Shown here: piece after piece, positions 24,253 to 33,163 of the stretch
Position numbering within the stretch: the stretch's first letter is position 1
Layout: every line of letters begins with the position of its first letter
DNA from: UBA3478 sp965662045
GTDB taxonomy: Bacteria; Bacteroidota; Bacteroidia; Flavobacteriales; Flavobacteriaceae
Length of the DNA stretch: 63,013 nt
Direction: 5' to 3'
Assembly: GCA_965662045.1 (NCBI GenBank)
Contig: CBFIGE010000013.1
Location: 1 to 63,013 of the forward strand
Notes under the pieces: generated by a model
What the model was told of the DNA's origin: nothing
The model's database searches: none
Seen by the model: only the letters and a program-made list of their open reading frames with translations
Position numbers and translations under genes: made by a program

Positions 24253-24314
24253 TCTCGTTCTGAAGAATTTTAGTAAAAAAGATTCAAAAAAAACTTAAAC
24301 TTAAAAGAGGTGAA

Positions 24315-25685
24315 TTACTCCTTCACCCAATTGTTGGCAAAATCGCAATCCGCCTTACTTTCGTTTATTTGAATAAATGTATCTTGAATTCTTTCGTCAA
24401 TCCACTCTTCGATTGTCTTTAATTGTTTATTTGAAAGCGCTAATTCTTGAATTTTCATGTAATCTCTTGCAAAATCAGCTTTGTGCTCGTCATAACGATT
24501 AGTCACCTTCATTATCTTATATTCTGATGGACCTCCTTGAGGATCGCGCTCAACGATTGGAAATGAAATCTCACCTTCCTTTAATCTGCTTATTTGATTG
24601 TATAGAGTTGGATCCATTTTAGTTAATTCAAAACGAGCACTAAAATCAGCAGGGTTTCGAAGAACACCTCCATCAAATTTTGTTTCTTTTTCGTCTGAAA
24701 ATAATCGTGCAGCTTCAGCAAAATCTAAACGATTTGCCTCAATTTCAGTACGAACGCTATCCAATTGGCTTTTAGCCAGCTCTACAGCATCATTATCAAT
24801 TTCTGGCGCAATCAAAATATGTCTCAAATCAACCTCTTGTCCTCTAATACGTTCGACCAATATGATGTGAAATCCAAAATCAGTCTCAAACGGTTCTGAA
24901 ATTTCACCTTCTTTTAAGCTAAAGGCAACATCTTTGAACTCCTTGACAAAAGGCGTTTGTTTATCCATCGTGTAAGCACCTCCATTAGATTTTGACCCTG
25001 GGTCTTGCGAATACAAGATTGCCTTGACACTAAATGAGGATCCGCTAATTTCTACATCCTGTTTGATTTGCTCAAGTCGTTGAATAACTTTTTGCTTGTC
25101 TTCTTCTGTAGGTTTGGGCTGTTTGACTATTTGGGAAATTTCTAATTCAGCACCGAAAACCGGACGTTCTTCTTCTGGTATTGAGTTAAAAAATTGACGA
25201 ACCTCTTCTGGAGTTACTTCGATATCAGTAATGATATCATTTCGCATCTTGTCAGCCAACATTCTTAGCTTGTTGATCTCGAAAAGTTCGTCTTTAAAAG
25301 ACTGTAAGTCGGGCTTTTTGTAAAATTTCAAAACCTTTTCAATAGAACCTACTTGAGCGGTTAATTGCTGAACTTGATTTTCAATCATTACGTTTACTTG
25401 ATCATCTGCAACCAGCAAACTATCTTGAATAGCGTGGTGCGCATAAAGACGATCTTCCATCAGTTTACCCATCAACTGGCAATTGGTAATCTCTTGTTTT
25501 GATACACCTTGATTTTCTAAATCAATACTCAATTTGTCAATGTCGGATTCTAAAATCACATAGTCACCAATAACGGCAACAACCCCATCAACTTTAATTC
25601 GCTTTGGAGGGGCCGTGTCTTGACCTACTACATAGGAGGTCATTACTAATAGGGCTAGGACAACAGGTTGTAATGGTTTAATCAT
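24315..25685 (-). CDS. SurA-like periplasmic peptidyl-prolyl isomerase
   Basis: Periplasmic chaperone with an N-terminal SurA domain and two parvulin domains (about 170-275 and 280-390; for instance SNGGAYTM, EGEISEPFETDFGFHIILVE split as EISEPFETDFGFHI, and FDGGVL). It should help outer-membrane barrels fold. The frame extends to 25706, but ATG 25685 puts MIKPLQPVVLALLVM, a clean signal peptide, at the front and overlaps the upstream stop by only eight bases, so I chose it (456 residues). Coupled to the preceding lipoprotein gene. Confidence 0.87.
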   Translation of the reverse strand: MIKPLQPVVLALLVMTSYVVGQDTAPPKRIKVDGVVAVIGDYVILESDIDKLSIDLENQGVSKQEITNCQLMGKLMEDRLYAHHAIQDSLLVADDQVNVMIENQVQQLTAQVGSIEKVLKFYKKPDLQSFKDELFEINKLRMLADKMRNDIITDIEVTPEEVRQFFNSIPEEERPVFGAELEISQIVKQPKPTEEDKQKVIQRLEQIKQDVEISGSSFSVKAILYSQDPGSKSNGGAYTMDKQTPFVKEFKDVAFSLKEGEISEPFETDFGFHIILVERIRGQEVDLRHILIAPEIDNDAVELAKSQLDSVRTEIEANRLDFAEAARLFSDEKETKFDGGVLRNPADFSARFELTKMDPTLYNQISRLKEGEISFPIVERDPQGGPSEYKIMKVTNRYDEHKADFARDYMKIQELALSNKQLKTIEEWIDERIQDTFIQINESKADCDFANNWVKE

Positions 25686-26550
25686 AAATTTCAAATTTTC
25701 GTTCAATTTTTGCTTGATTAGTGGCTTCTTTCTTACGTTTATTTAACTCTTCAAATTTCTTGCGATTGAATAGTATTTTCCTCAGCTCTGGAGCTACGAA
25801 TTCAAATGGAGCAATTGACTTAGCTGTCAATGCTTCTGAAACTTTCCCCAAATAAATTCCACTACTATCTCTCAAATCAAAAACGTATTGATTGCGTTGT
25901 AAACGTCTTTTATTAACGTCTTTTAAAGAAGGAATTGTCATAAACAAACTCCTAGACTTAAACCATCTTCGATCATCTAAATTAGCGTCTATTAAATAGT
26001 TATGAGTCAGAAGTGAATCTAAAAATACGCTGTCACTTACACTAAATCGAATTAGGGCTTTTTTGACCTCGTCTACTCTGCTGTAAGAGGTCTCTAAACT
26101 TAAATATCGCAATCTGTAAATATCATCTTCTAGCACAAAGTTTTTGCGCTCTTTTTCGTGAAGTGATAAAAGCTCCTCATCGTTGATTAAGGTATCTATG
26201 CTTTGGTCATCTACAAGCAAATCGTAATAATACTTCGTGTACAAATCGTGTCGATACTGATTCACAAGTCGATCTAGTTCTTCTTTCTTCTGCTTGGGTA
26301 AATTGATGACTGCATCATCATAAAGTAATTGCTTAGTAGCCCAGTCCTCAATAAAAGCCCTTCTCGTTTTAAATAGCTCCAAGCTATCCTTGATGTAACT
26401 AAAGTCAGGAATGTCTATTTCATAGAGTTTTTCTTCCCCTACCCTTGCAATGACATTGTCGGCTTCACTTGTGTTACTTACGAACATTTCACAAGATGCA
26501 AGTGTCAGCACCATTGCAGTGATTATAATCAGTTTAGTTTTTCTTATCAT
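25678..26550 (-). CDS. SurA-N-like lipoprotein, probable periplasmic chaperone
   Basis: A lipoprotein signal ends at Cys20 (MVLTLASCEMF). The 290 residues then read as a charged helical chaperone-type region with a short parvulin-like C-terminal part; catalytic isomerase residues are not evident. Gene order, a lipoprotein upstream of and overlapping a SurA-like isomerase, suggests joint action in outer-membrane protein delivery. A TATTTTTG box (26559-26566) lies just upstream of the ATG. Confidence 0.65.
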   Translation of the reverse strand: MIRKTKLIIITAMVLTLASCEMFVSNTSEADNVIARVGEEKLYEIDIPDFSYIKDSLELFKTRRAFIEDWATKQLLYDDAVINLPKQKKEELDRLVNQYRHDLYTKYYYDLLVDDQSIDTLINDEELLSLHEKERKNFVLEDDIYRLRYLSLETSYSRVDEVKKALIRFSVSDSVFLDSLLTHNYLIDANLDDRRWFKSRSLFMTIPSLKDVNKRRLQRNQYVFDLRDSSGIYLGKVSEALTAKSIAPFEFVAPELRKILFNRKKFEELNKRKKEATNQAKIERKFEIYD

Positions 26551-26558
26551 ACGAAAGG

Positions 26559-26566
26559 CAAAAATA
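26559..26566 (-). promoter_or_regulatory. Possible -7 box for the chaperone operon
   Basis: Minus-strand TATTTTTG, nine bases before the ATG at 26550, matches TAnnTTTG; no -33 element. The implied leader is only about five bases. Confidence 0.4.
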
Positions 26567-26662
26567 TAAATAAACTAGTATTTTAGTCGATTATTCGAGG
26601 GATTTAAGGAAATTTTAAATCTTTAAAATCTGACCAAAGCTAATTTTAAACAAAAGAAGAGT

Positions 26663-27115
26663 TTGAAGTACGAGATTGAGATACCCATTCATTGTAATAA
26701 AGAGCAAGTCCTCGCCCTTTATACTAATCCTGATCTCCTGTCAAAATGGCAAACTGATCTGACTTATTATCAAACTGTAAGTGGAGAAATTGGGCAGTCT
26801 AATGCGCAAGCCATTTTGTATCAGAAACACAACAATAAGCAGGTCATTATTCAAGAAACTGTGCTCAAGCGAAAAGGGTTGGAAGATTTACACCTTCGAT
26901 ATGAAAATTCGAGTATCGCCGTAATCGAACGACATCATTTCAAATTACTAACAAATAATCAAACCCTTTGGACTGTGTTATATGACTTTCGATTTAAGCC
27001 AATTGGATTAAGATTGTTTAAATGGTATTTCAAACATTATTTCAGAGAAAAACATCTCGCTTTAATGATGTCCTTCAGTCAATTTGCAGAAACCTATGTC
27101 GAATCAGAAAATTAG
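26663..27115 (+). CDS. SRPBCC/START-like protein, TTG start
   Basis: The 150 residues open KYEIEIPIHCNKEQVLALYTNPDLLSKW-type text (shown here in part: EIPIHCNKEQVLALYTNP), the first strand and helix of the SRPBCC ligand-binding fold, and have a long C-terminal helix. The fold binds hydrophobic ligands, but no ligand can be named. The start codon is TTG at 26663; no ATG lies near. It overlaps the next gene. Confidence 0.65.
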   Translation: MKYEIEIPIHCNKEQVLALYTNPDLLSKWQTDLTYYQTVSGEIGQSNAQAILYQKHNNKQVIIQETVLKRKGLEDLHLRYENSSIAVIERHHFKLLTNNQTLWTVLYDFRFKPIGLRLFKWYFKHYFREKHLALMMSFSQFAETYVESEN

Positions 27116-27350
27116 ATTAAAATGGGATTTCAGAGGTCCAGAAGCTAAACAGACTGCGAAACATTTTTTAACGCATTTGATTGAATTTCTTAACAAAGAA
27201 AACTTATCGCATTATAACAATGAATCTTGCCAAGGTCTAGAACAAGCTTCAACCAACTTCTGTAGCGTTTTTTTGATAATCGAATCGAAAGAATTAACTT
27301 TCTTTAAAGAACACTTAAAACCTCATCGTGCTTTTTACGAAGAATCTTAA
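27096..27350 (+). CDS. Conserved hypothetical protein, 84 residues
   Basis: Small acidic/basic mixed protein beginning MSNQKIRLKWDFRGPEAKQT and ending in LKPHRAFYEES. I recall similar short proteins with a WDFRGP segment in flavobacteria, but no function is known. The frame reaches back to 27084; ATG 27096 is the more natural start and overlaps the preceding gene by 20 bases. Its end overlaps the next gene by 23 bases. This tight overlap suggests a three-gene operon. Confidence 0.6.
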   Translation: MSNQKIRLKWDFRGPEAKQTAKHFLTHLIEFLNKENLSHYNNESCQGLEQASTNFCSVFLIIESKELTFFKEHLKPHRAFYEES

Positions 27351-28563
27351 CTTAATCAGTACTTCTGCGATTGCATTACTCTTCTTAGCATGTTCAAAAT
27401 CTAATTCTCAATCGCACTGTACTTCTTGCCCTGATTCTAATTCATCAAGCCTGCAATTTCAATCTAAATCCGAATATACAAAAACGGCAAAAGCTTTGTC
27501 AAAATGGATTTCTGATTCAGAAAACAATAGCATTCAAGAAATAATTTCACAACCAGAAAAATTTGAGTTACAAATTCGATATAGCAGACGCTCTTCAATA
27601 AATAATATTGAGTTTGAAGACTATTATTTTTCTTATGCTCCAAAAGAAAAAAAACAATATTTCTATCCGGCCAGTACGGTAAAATTGCCAGCGGCTATTT
27701 TTACGCTTGAAAAACTAAATGAGTTTGAGAACATCAATAGAAATACTCCTTTTCTAGTTCAAGGTGATACCTTACCTATTTCAGCATCACGGTGTATAGA
27801 ACAAATTTTTGCCGTGAGTGATAATAAAGCCAATAATTTACTTTTTGAATTGTTGGGTGCTGATTATTACAATCGTCGATTTATAGAATTGGGTTTTGAA
27901 AACAGTAGAATTGGTCATCGCTTGAGCACGTTGAATTCGGCTGAACGAACAACTCTTCCCATATACTTTTTCGAAAATACAGATACAATTTTAAGTATTG
28001 CTTCACAGACAAATGCGCCCATTGTGAAGCTTGATTTACTAGGTGTTGAAAAAGGAATTTCTTACATCGATGATAATGGTGAGCGAAAAGAGGGTCCTTT
28101 TGATTTTAGTTTAAAAAACTGGTATGATTTAAAAGACCAAATGCAAACCGTCAAGAGATTAATTCATCCAGAATTGTACCCAGAGAATTTGCGCTTTAAA
28201 ATTAATGATGAGCAGCGTACTTTTTTAATCGAAACCATGGCTAAAACCCCTAAAGATTTGGGATATGATCAAAGCGCTTATTTTGATAGCTATGTGAAAT
28301 TCTTAATTTTCGGTGATCAGAAACAACTAAACAATCCTTTTCTAAAAAGTCACAACAAGGTTGGTTTGGCCTATGGAACACTTACAGATACAGCCTATAT
28401 AGTAGATAACGAAAATGAGATTGATTTCTTCTTGTCAGTTACTGTACTGGTGAACAAAAACAATCAATTCAATGACGGCGTTTATGAATACGACGGGTTG
28501 GGCATCCCTTTTATGGCTGCATTGGGCAAACGTATTTTAGCTTTTGAAAAAAACCTTAAGTAG
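27328..28563 (+). CDS. Serine hydrolase lipoprotein, class A beta-lactamase-like fold
   Basis: A lipoprotein signal ends at Cys22 (AIALLFLACSKS). The 411 residues contain the active-site SxxK motif in YPASTVKLPAA (about residue 115), an SDN motif in AVSDNKANNLLFELLG, and a KVG in place of KTG in HNKVGLAYG. These mark the penicillin-binding/class A beta-lactamase superfamily. It is longer than true beta-lactamases and the third motif differs, so peptidase or esterase activity is as likely as resistance. GTG start at 27328. Ends two bases from rimO. Confidence 0.75.
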   Translation: MLFTKNLNLISTSAIALLFLACSKSNSQSHCTSCPDSNSSSLQFQSKSEYTKTAKALSKWISDSENNSIQEIISQPEKFELQIRYSRRSSINNIEFEDYYFSYAPKEKKQYFYPASTVKLPAAIFTLEKLNEFENINRNTPFLVQGDTLPISASRCIEQIFAVSDNKANNLLFELLGADYYNRRFIELGFENSRIGHRLSTLNSAERTTLPIYFFENTDTILSIASQTNAPIVKLDLLGVEKGISYIDDNGERKEGPFDFSLKNWYDLKDQMQTVKRLIHPELYPENLRFKINDEQRTFLIETMAKTPKDLGYDQSAYFDSYVKFLIFGDQKQLNNPFLKSHNKVGLAYGTLTDTAYIVDNENEIDFFLSVTVLVNKNNQFNDGVYEYDGLGIPFMAALGKRILAFEKNLK

Positions 28564-28565
28564 AA

Positions 28566-29867
28566 CTAAACCGGCGTACCGTATAAATCAAAGTCCTCGG
28601 CACTATCGATGCGCACTTGTATAAAATGTCCAGGCTGTAAATAGTGATTCTCTGAGGAAATCAAAACGTGATTATCAACCTCAGGAGAGTCAAATTCTGT
28701 TCTGGCGATATAATACCCCTCTTCCAATCGATCGACAATGCATCTAAAGGTTTTTCCTATCAGTTTTTGGTTTTTTTCCCAGGAAATCTGAGATTGAATT
28801 TCCATAATCTCGTTTGCTCGATTGATTTTCACTTCTTCTAGAACATCGTCCTCAAGCTGATAGGCGTGGGTTTGTTCTTCATGGCTGTAGGTAAAACATC
28901 CTAAACGATCAAAGCGCTGTTCTTTAACCCAATCTTTAAGAACCTTAAAATCTTCTTCTGTTTCACCTGGATAGCCTACAATAAGAGTCGTTCTAATAGA
29001 CATTCCCGGTACACTATCTCTGAACTGCATCAATAGTTTGTCTGTTTTAGATTTGGTAGTACCTCTACGCATACTTTTGAGGATGGGGTCAGCTATGTGT
29101 TGCAACGGGATATCGATGTAATTGCAAATTTTTGGCTCCTCTCGAATTAAATCAAGCACCTCCAAAGGAAATCCGGTAGGGAACGCATAATGCAGTCGAA
29201 TCCATTCAATTCCATCAACTTCACAAAGGGCTTTTAAGAGTTCTGCTAAAGCTCTTTTCTTATATAAGTCAAGACCGTAATAAGTTAAATCCTGAGCAAT
29301 TAATATCAATTCCTTCACCCCATTTTCAGCTAACTTTTGACTCTCAAGTACCAATTTTTCTATTGGCTTTGATTTATGTTTACCACGCATCAGGGGTATC
29401 GCACAAAACGAACAAGGACGATCACATCCCTCAGCAATTTTCAAGTAGGCGAAATGCGGTGGAGTACTATTTAAACGCTCTCCAATGAGTTCCTTTTTAT
29501 AATCCGTACCCAGAGCTCTAAGTAACTGTGGTAGGTGATGAGTGCCAAAATACCGATCTACATCAGGGATTTCTTTTTCTAAATCGTCTTTATAACGCTC
29601 GCTCAAACAACCCGTAACAAAAACTTTTTCAACTTCACCTTCGTTTTTGAGTTTAACGTATTCCAATATTGTATTGATACTTTCCTCTTTAGCATTGGCA
29701 ATAAATCCACAGGTGTTTATAACCACTATGTCCCCATGCTGCTCATGAACGACTTCTTTTCCTCCGGCCCTTAACTGACCGGTTAACACTTCAGAATCGT
29801 ACAAATTCTTGCTACATCCTAATGTAACCACATTGATTCTTGACTTTTTTATGCTTTTGGTCTTCAT
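28566..29867 (-). CDS. rimO: Ribosomal protein S12 methylthiotransferase
   Basis: Radical SAM enzyme that methylthiolates a conserved Asp of ribosomal protein S12. The 433 residues show the N-terminal UPF0004 domain (VVTLGCSKNLYDSE), the radical SAM triad in GCDRPCSFCAIP near residue 150, and a C-terminal TRAM domain. The SKN rather than PMN-type N-terminus favours RimO over MiaB. It follows ftsY with a two-base gap. Confidence 0.95.
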   Translation of the reverse strand: MKTKSIKKSRINVVTLGCSKNLYDSEVLTGQLRAGGKEVVHEQHGDIVVINTCGFIANAKEESINTILEYVKLKNEGEVEKVFVTGCLSERYKDDLEKEIPDVDRYFGTHHLPQLLRALGTDYKKELIGERLNSTPPHFAYLKIAEGCDRPCSFCAIPLMRGKHKSKPIEKLVLESQKLAENGVKELILIAQDLTYYGLDLYKKRALAELLKALCEVDGIEWIRLHYAFPTGFPLEVLDLIREEPKICNYIDIPLQHIADPILKSMRRGTTKSKTDKLLMQFRDSVPGMSIRTTLIVGYPGETEEDFKVLKDWVKEQRFDRLGCFTYSHEEQTHAYQLEDDVLEEVKINRANEIMEIQSQISWEKNQKLIGKTFRCIVDRLEEGYYIARTEFDSPEVDNHVLISSENHYLQPGHFIQVRIDSAEDFDLYGTPV

Positions 29868-29869
29868 AC

Positions 29870-30817
29870 CTAGAGTGAAAAGAAAGAATTTACAAAGGTA
29901 TGCGCATCAAATTCTTGAAGATCTTCTATGCCTTCTCCCACTCCAATATATTGAACTGGTATTTGGAATTGATCAGAAATACCAATGACCACCCCTCCTT
30001 TAGCAGTTCCGTCTAATTTAGTGATTGCTAATCCACTTACTTCCGTGGCATTAGTAAATGCTTTAGCTTGTGCAAAGGCATTTTGTCCTGTAGATCCGTC
30101 TAAAACCAATAAGACTTCGTGAGGAGCGTCTGGAATTACTTTTGACATCACTCTTTTAATCTTTGACAATTCATTCATTAAATTGACTTTGTTATGTAGA
30201 CGACCCGCAGTGTCTAAAAGCACCACATCAGCTTTTTTGGAAACAGCTACTTGAAGTGTTTCAAAGGCCACGGATGATGGATCTGTATTTGGTTGCGAGG
30301 TGACGATTTCACAATTTACGCGCTGCGCCCACGTTTTGAGCTGGTCAGAAGCCGCGGCTCTAAATGTGTCTCCTGCTCCCAATACGACTTTTTTACCTTC
30401 TTTTTGAAGCTGATAAGCGATTTTTCCTATTGTTGTAGTTTTACCAACTCCATTGACTCCAACAACCATGATGACCTGCAATTCTTGATGATTTTTCTCA
30501 TCAGATTCACGATCTTGATGGGGTTTTAACAATTCATTGATTTCTTGCCGCAGGTATTGTGCTAAATCCTCAAGTTTACTGTATTTGTCTTTTTGAACCC
30601 GATTCTCTAATCGTTCAATGATTTTCAGCGTGGTTTCAACTCCAACATCAGAGGAGATTAAAACCTCTTCTAATTCGTCAAGCAAGTTATCATCTATAGT
30701 CGTCTTTCCTATTAAAACTTGAGTAAGCTTATTGAGAAATGAACGTTTTGAGACCTCCAATCCTTTGTTTAAAGACTGTTCTTTTTGTGTATTGAAAATC
30801 TTTTTTAAATCACTCAT
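29870..30817 (-). CDS. ftsY: Signal recognition particle receptor
   Basis: SRP receptor GTPase that delivers nascent membrane proteins to SecYEG. The 315 residues hold the NG domain: GVNGVGKTTTIGKIA (P-loop), GDTFRAAASDQL, LDTAGRLHNK and TKLDGTAKGG. The acidic A domain found in E. coli is absent, as in many bacteria. It lies behind the terminator of the rpmB operon and is followed by rimO. Confidence 0.96.
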   Translation of the reverse strand: MSDLKKIFNTQKEQSLNKGLEVSKRSFLNKLTQVLIGKTTIDDNLLDELEEVLISSDVGVETTLKIIERLENRVQKDKYSKLEDLAQYLRQEINELLKPHQDRESDEKNHQELQVIMVVGVNGVGKTTTIGKIAYQLQKEGKKVVLGAGDTFRAAASDQLKTWAQRVNCEIVTSQPNTDPSSVAFETLQVAVSKKADVVLLDTAGRLHNKVNLMNELSKIKRVMSKVIPDAPHEVLLVLDGSTGQNAFAQAKAFTNATEVSGLAITKLDGTAKGGVVIGISDQFQIPVQYIGVGEGIEDLQEFDAHTFVNSFFSL

Positions 30818-30847
30818 ACCAGAAACTATCTTACAAAGATAGGTGAT

Positions 30848-30875
30848 AAAAAAAAGCCGCTCAACAGCGGCTTTT
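30848..30875 (-). terminator. Terminator of the rpmB-rpmG-DUF4295 operon
   Basis: GCCGCT at 30856-30861 and AGCGGC at 30866-30871 form a perfect stem around CAAC, flanked by A-runs on the left (T-run on the minus strand). It lies 20 bases after the DUF4295 stop; the T-run at 30872-30875 is shorter. Confidence 0.88.
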
Positions 30876-30895
30876 ATAAACTATAAATCTAAATA

Positions 30896-31048
30896 TTAGT
30901 TTTTACCAAAAAAGTCTTTGACCATTTCAGGTGGCATCACAGACTCTACAAATGTATAGGCTCCTGTCTTAGGAGACTTTACCATTTTGATTGCTTTAGT
31001 TAAACGCTTTGACTTTGACTGAAGTGTTGCTACTGTTTTCTTTGCCAT
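30896..31048 (-). CDS. DUF4295 family protein, 50 residues
   Basis: ATG at 31048 to TAA at 30898-30896. The product starts MAKKTVATLQSKSKRLTKAI and ends VMPPEMVKDFFGKN, matching the small DUF4295 proteins that Bacteroidota keep directly after rpmG. Its placement in a ribosomal protein operon and strong positive charge suggest a ribosome-associated role, but function is not established. It follows rpmG by one base and precedes the operon terminator. Confidence 0.88.
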   Translation of the reverse strand: MAKKTVATLQSKSKRLTKAIKMVKSPKTGAYTFVESVMPPEMVKDFFGKN

Positions 31049-31049
31049 C

Positions 31050-31232
31050 TTACTTTATCTCTTTATGAACGGTCATTTTTTTCAATATCGGATTAAATTT
31101 TTTAATCTCGAGTCGATCGGGACTATTCTTTTTATTTTTAGTTGTTATATATCTTGAAGTACCCGGCATACCTGATTCTTTGTGCTCAGTACACTCTAAG
31201 ATTACCTGTATGCGATTTCCTTTTTTTGCCAT
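31050..31232 (-). CDS. rpmG: 50S ribosomal protein L33
   Basis: Sixty residues, MAKKGNRIQVILECTEHK at the front and YITTKNKKNSPDRLEIKKF in the middle, typical of L33. Only one cysteine is present, so this is the zinc-free type. It lies 28 bases after rpmB and one base before the DUF4295 gene in the conserved rpmB-rpmG-DUF4295 order. Confidence 0.96.
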   Translation of the reverse strand: MAKKGNRIQVILECTEHKESGMPGTSRYITTKNKKNSPDRLEIKKFNPILKKMTVHKEIK

Positions 31233-31260
31233 GTTTTGATTCCTTTAAATCTTTACCAAC

Positions 31261-31497
31261 TTAGCCGATAAGCCCTTTTGCTCTTGACTCCTTTAAAACG
31301 GCAGATATACCCTTTTTATCAATAATTTTGACCCCTTTCGAAGAGACGTTTAGCGTTACCCATTTACCTTCTTCAGGAACATAAAATCTTTTCTTAGAAA
31401 TATTAACGTCAAAACGTCTTTTTGTCTTGTTAATGGAAAACGACACGTTATTACCAAACATTACTTTCTTGCCTGTAACTTCACAAATTTTTGACAT
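31261..31497 (-). CDS. rpmB: 50S ribosomal protein L28
   Basis: Seventy-eight residues starting MSKICEVTGKKVMFGNNVSFS, then NKTKRRFDVNI, the L28 pattern. The frame is open upstream to 31536, but that start would lie inside the promoter at 31534-31564; ATG 31497 is therefore chosen. First gene of the rpmB-rpmG-DUF4295 operon. Confidence 0.96.
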   Translation of the reverse strand: MSKICEVTGKKVMFGNNVSFSINKTKRRFDVNISKKRFYVPEEGKWVTLNVSSKGVKIIDKKGISAVLKESRAKGLIG

Positions 31498-31533
31498 TTT
31501 AAATCGTTTTAGTTCTTCTGTTTTAAGAGTGTG

Positions 31534-31564
31534 CAAATTTAGATATTATTTTGGTTATCACAAA
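31534..31564 (-). promoter_or_regulatory. rpmB promoter
   Basis: On the minus strand TTTG (31564-31561), 19 bases, TAAATTTG (31541-31534): an exact Bacteroidota consensus. It overlaps the last bases of cinA, separating the ribosomal protein operon from the recR-cinA operon, and leaves a leader of about 33 bases before the rpmB ATG. Confidence 0.78.
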
Positions 31565-32820
31565 TTAATATCCGCATTATTTAAAATTTCCGCATAGAGC
31601 ATTTCTAAGCCTTTGTTTATGGCTTTCTCGGTGATTCTTGTTCTGTGATTTCCGAGGTAAAAAACATGGGATTCGCATCTCTTTTCTGTGCTTATTGCTA
31701 TAACAGCAGCACCAACCTCTGCGTCTGAATCTCCCTTTGAGGGACCAGCATTTCCAGTTGTTGCGATGGCAATATCACATTGCAACTTTTGTCGTAATCC
31801 GTTGGCCATGGCCTCGGCCACTTCTTTAGAAACTACACTATACTGGTTTATCAGTCTTGAATCTACATTAAGCAAGGATTCCTTAATTGAGGTTTGATAA
31901 GCCACTACACTGCCTTTGAATACGTTTGACGCACCTGCTACAGAAGTTAGCCGTTTAGCAATACCACCACCTGTAAAACTCTCAGCACTAGCTATAGTCA
32001 CTTGTTTTATCTGCGCCTCCTCGACAATGAGCCGTTCTATTTCAGCGACCCCTTCTAATCCAATGTAATGTGTACCTAATCTTTGAGCTATAATCTCAAT
32101 GAGCTGATTGATTTCGGCGATCAATACTTCTTCATTTTGTCCCCTAGCAGTTAGGCGCAGTCGAACACGACCCAAATTGGGCAAATAAGAAAGCGATATA
32201 AACTTAGGCAGGGTTTCTTCAATATCTTGAATTCGTTCAGCAATTAAACTTTCTCCTATTCCATAGACCAGCATGGTTTTGTGAACGATAAAAGGTAACG
32301 CATAGCGCTCTTGAAGTCTTGGAATGACTTCGGTACGCATGAGTTCTTTCATTTCAAAAGGAACACCAGGTAGAGAAATAAAATCAGTCTTTTCTTTGCG
32401 TATCCACATTCCAGAGGCCGTTCCGTATTTGTTTTCTAAAAGTGTAGATCTCGAAGGCAAATAAGCTTGTTGCTCATTGATTTCAGTCATTCTAATTTGC
32501 AATTTTTGTTCAAAAAAGCGTCTCAATTTCTGTAAGAGCTCTTTATTTTCGACCAGTGTGTCCTCAAAAAAATCGCAAAATACTTTTTTAGTGATATCGT
32601 CTTTGGTGGGGCCCAGTCCCCCAGTAAGTATTGCTACATCAGCGTTTTTTAAACTGAAATCTAAGGCTTCAGTGATCGAATTACGACAATCACCTATTGT
32701 GAGTATTTGAACAACCTCAACTCCAATACTAGTGAGTTGTTCACCTATAAATGAAGCATTGGAATTTACAACCTGTCCGATGAGAAGTTCGTCTCCTATA
32801 CTGATTAAAACAGCTTTCAT
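31558..32820 (-). CDS. cinA: CinA-like protein (competence/damage-inducible protein A)
   Basis: The 420 residues join an N-terminal molybdopterin-binding-type domain (AVLISIGDELLIGQVVNSN, TGGLGPTKDDIT) to a C-terminal CinA/PncC domain (AESFTGGGIAKRLTSVAGAS, then FKGSVVAYQ). The C-terminal domain deamidates NMN in related proteins and the N-terminal one can act as ADP-ribose pyrophosphatase, so the protein probably serves pyridine nucleotide recycling. Its start overlaps the Hpt gene's stop (TAATG). Confidence 0.93.
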   Translation of the reverse strand: MKAVLISIGDELLIGQVVNSNASFIGEQLTSIGVEVVQILTIGDCRNSITEALDFSLKNADVAILTGGLGPTKDDITKKVFCDFFEDTLVENKELLQKLRRFFEQKLQIRMTEINEQQAYLPSRSTLLENKYGTASGMWIRKEKTDFISLPGVPFEMKELMRTEVIPRLQERYALPFIVHKTMLVYGIGESLIAERIQDIEETLPKFISLSYLPNLGRVRLRLTARGQNEEVLIAEINQLIEIIAQRLGTHYIGLEGVAEIERLIVEEAQIKQVTIASAESFTGGGIAKRLTSVAGASNVFKGSVVAYQTSIKESLLNVDSRLINQYSVVSKEVAEAMANGLRQKLQCDIAIATTGNAGPSKGDSDAEVGAAVIAISTEKRCESHVFYLGNHRTRITEKAINKGLEMLYAEILNNADINL

Positions 32821-33158
32821 TAGAGACTGAAATCGGCAACTATTGCTTTGATCATTAAATTTGTTTGCACCTTCAATTCTTTAAAACTCTCAGCAATTTC
32901 ATCAAAAGACTCTTCAGCCTTTCCCATTTTTTCAATAGAAAGGGCTAAAACCATTAAATCGCTTCGACCAAACATCATAAAGTTGGGTTTCATTTTATGA
33001 GCCATCTGATACGTTAATGCATGGTCCTTGACATTGACTGCTTCTTCTAAGGCCTGAATGTCTTGTGGAATTTCTTCTACAAATGCCTTTACCAGTGTTT
33101 CTTTAAACTCGTTATCCCCTTCTGCGAGTTCTTCAACCTGTTTCAAATCGTAAGCCAT
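32820..33158 (-). CDS. Stand-alone Hpt (histidine phosphotransfer) protein
   Basis: The 112 residues form a small helical protein with the Hpt motif at His54 (YQMAHKMKPNFMMFG), the site that relays phosphate between response regulators. No histidine kinase or response regulator is nearby, so its partners are encoded elsewhere. It lies five bases after the FAH-family gene and shares one base with cinA, inside the recR-to-cinA operon. Confidence 0.8.
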   Translation of the reverse strand: MAYDLKQVEELAEGDNEFKETLVKAFVEEIPQDIQALEEAVNVKDHALTYQMAHKMKPNFMMFGRSDLMVLALSIEKMGKAEESFDEIAESFKELKVQTNLMIKAIVADFSL

Positions 33159-33163
33159 AATTG

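Noticed and set aside
28000..28563. The serine hydrolase lipoprotein as a true beta-lactamase
   Set aside because: SxxK and SDN are present, but length and the KVG motif differ from class A enzymes; resistance is not supported.
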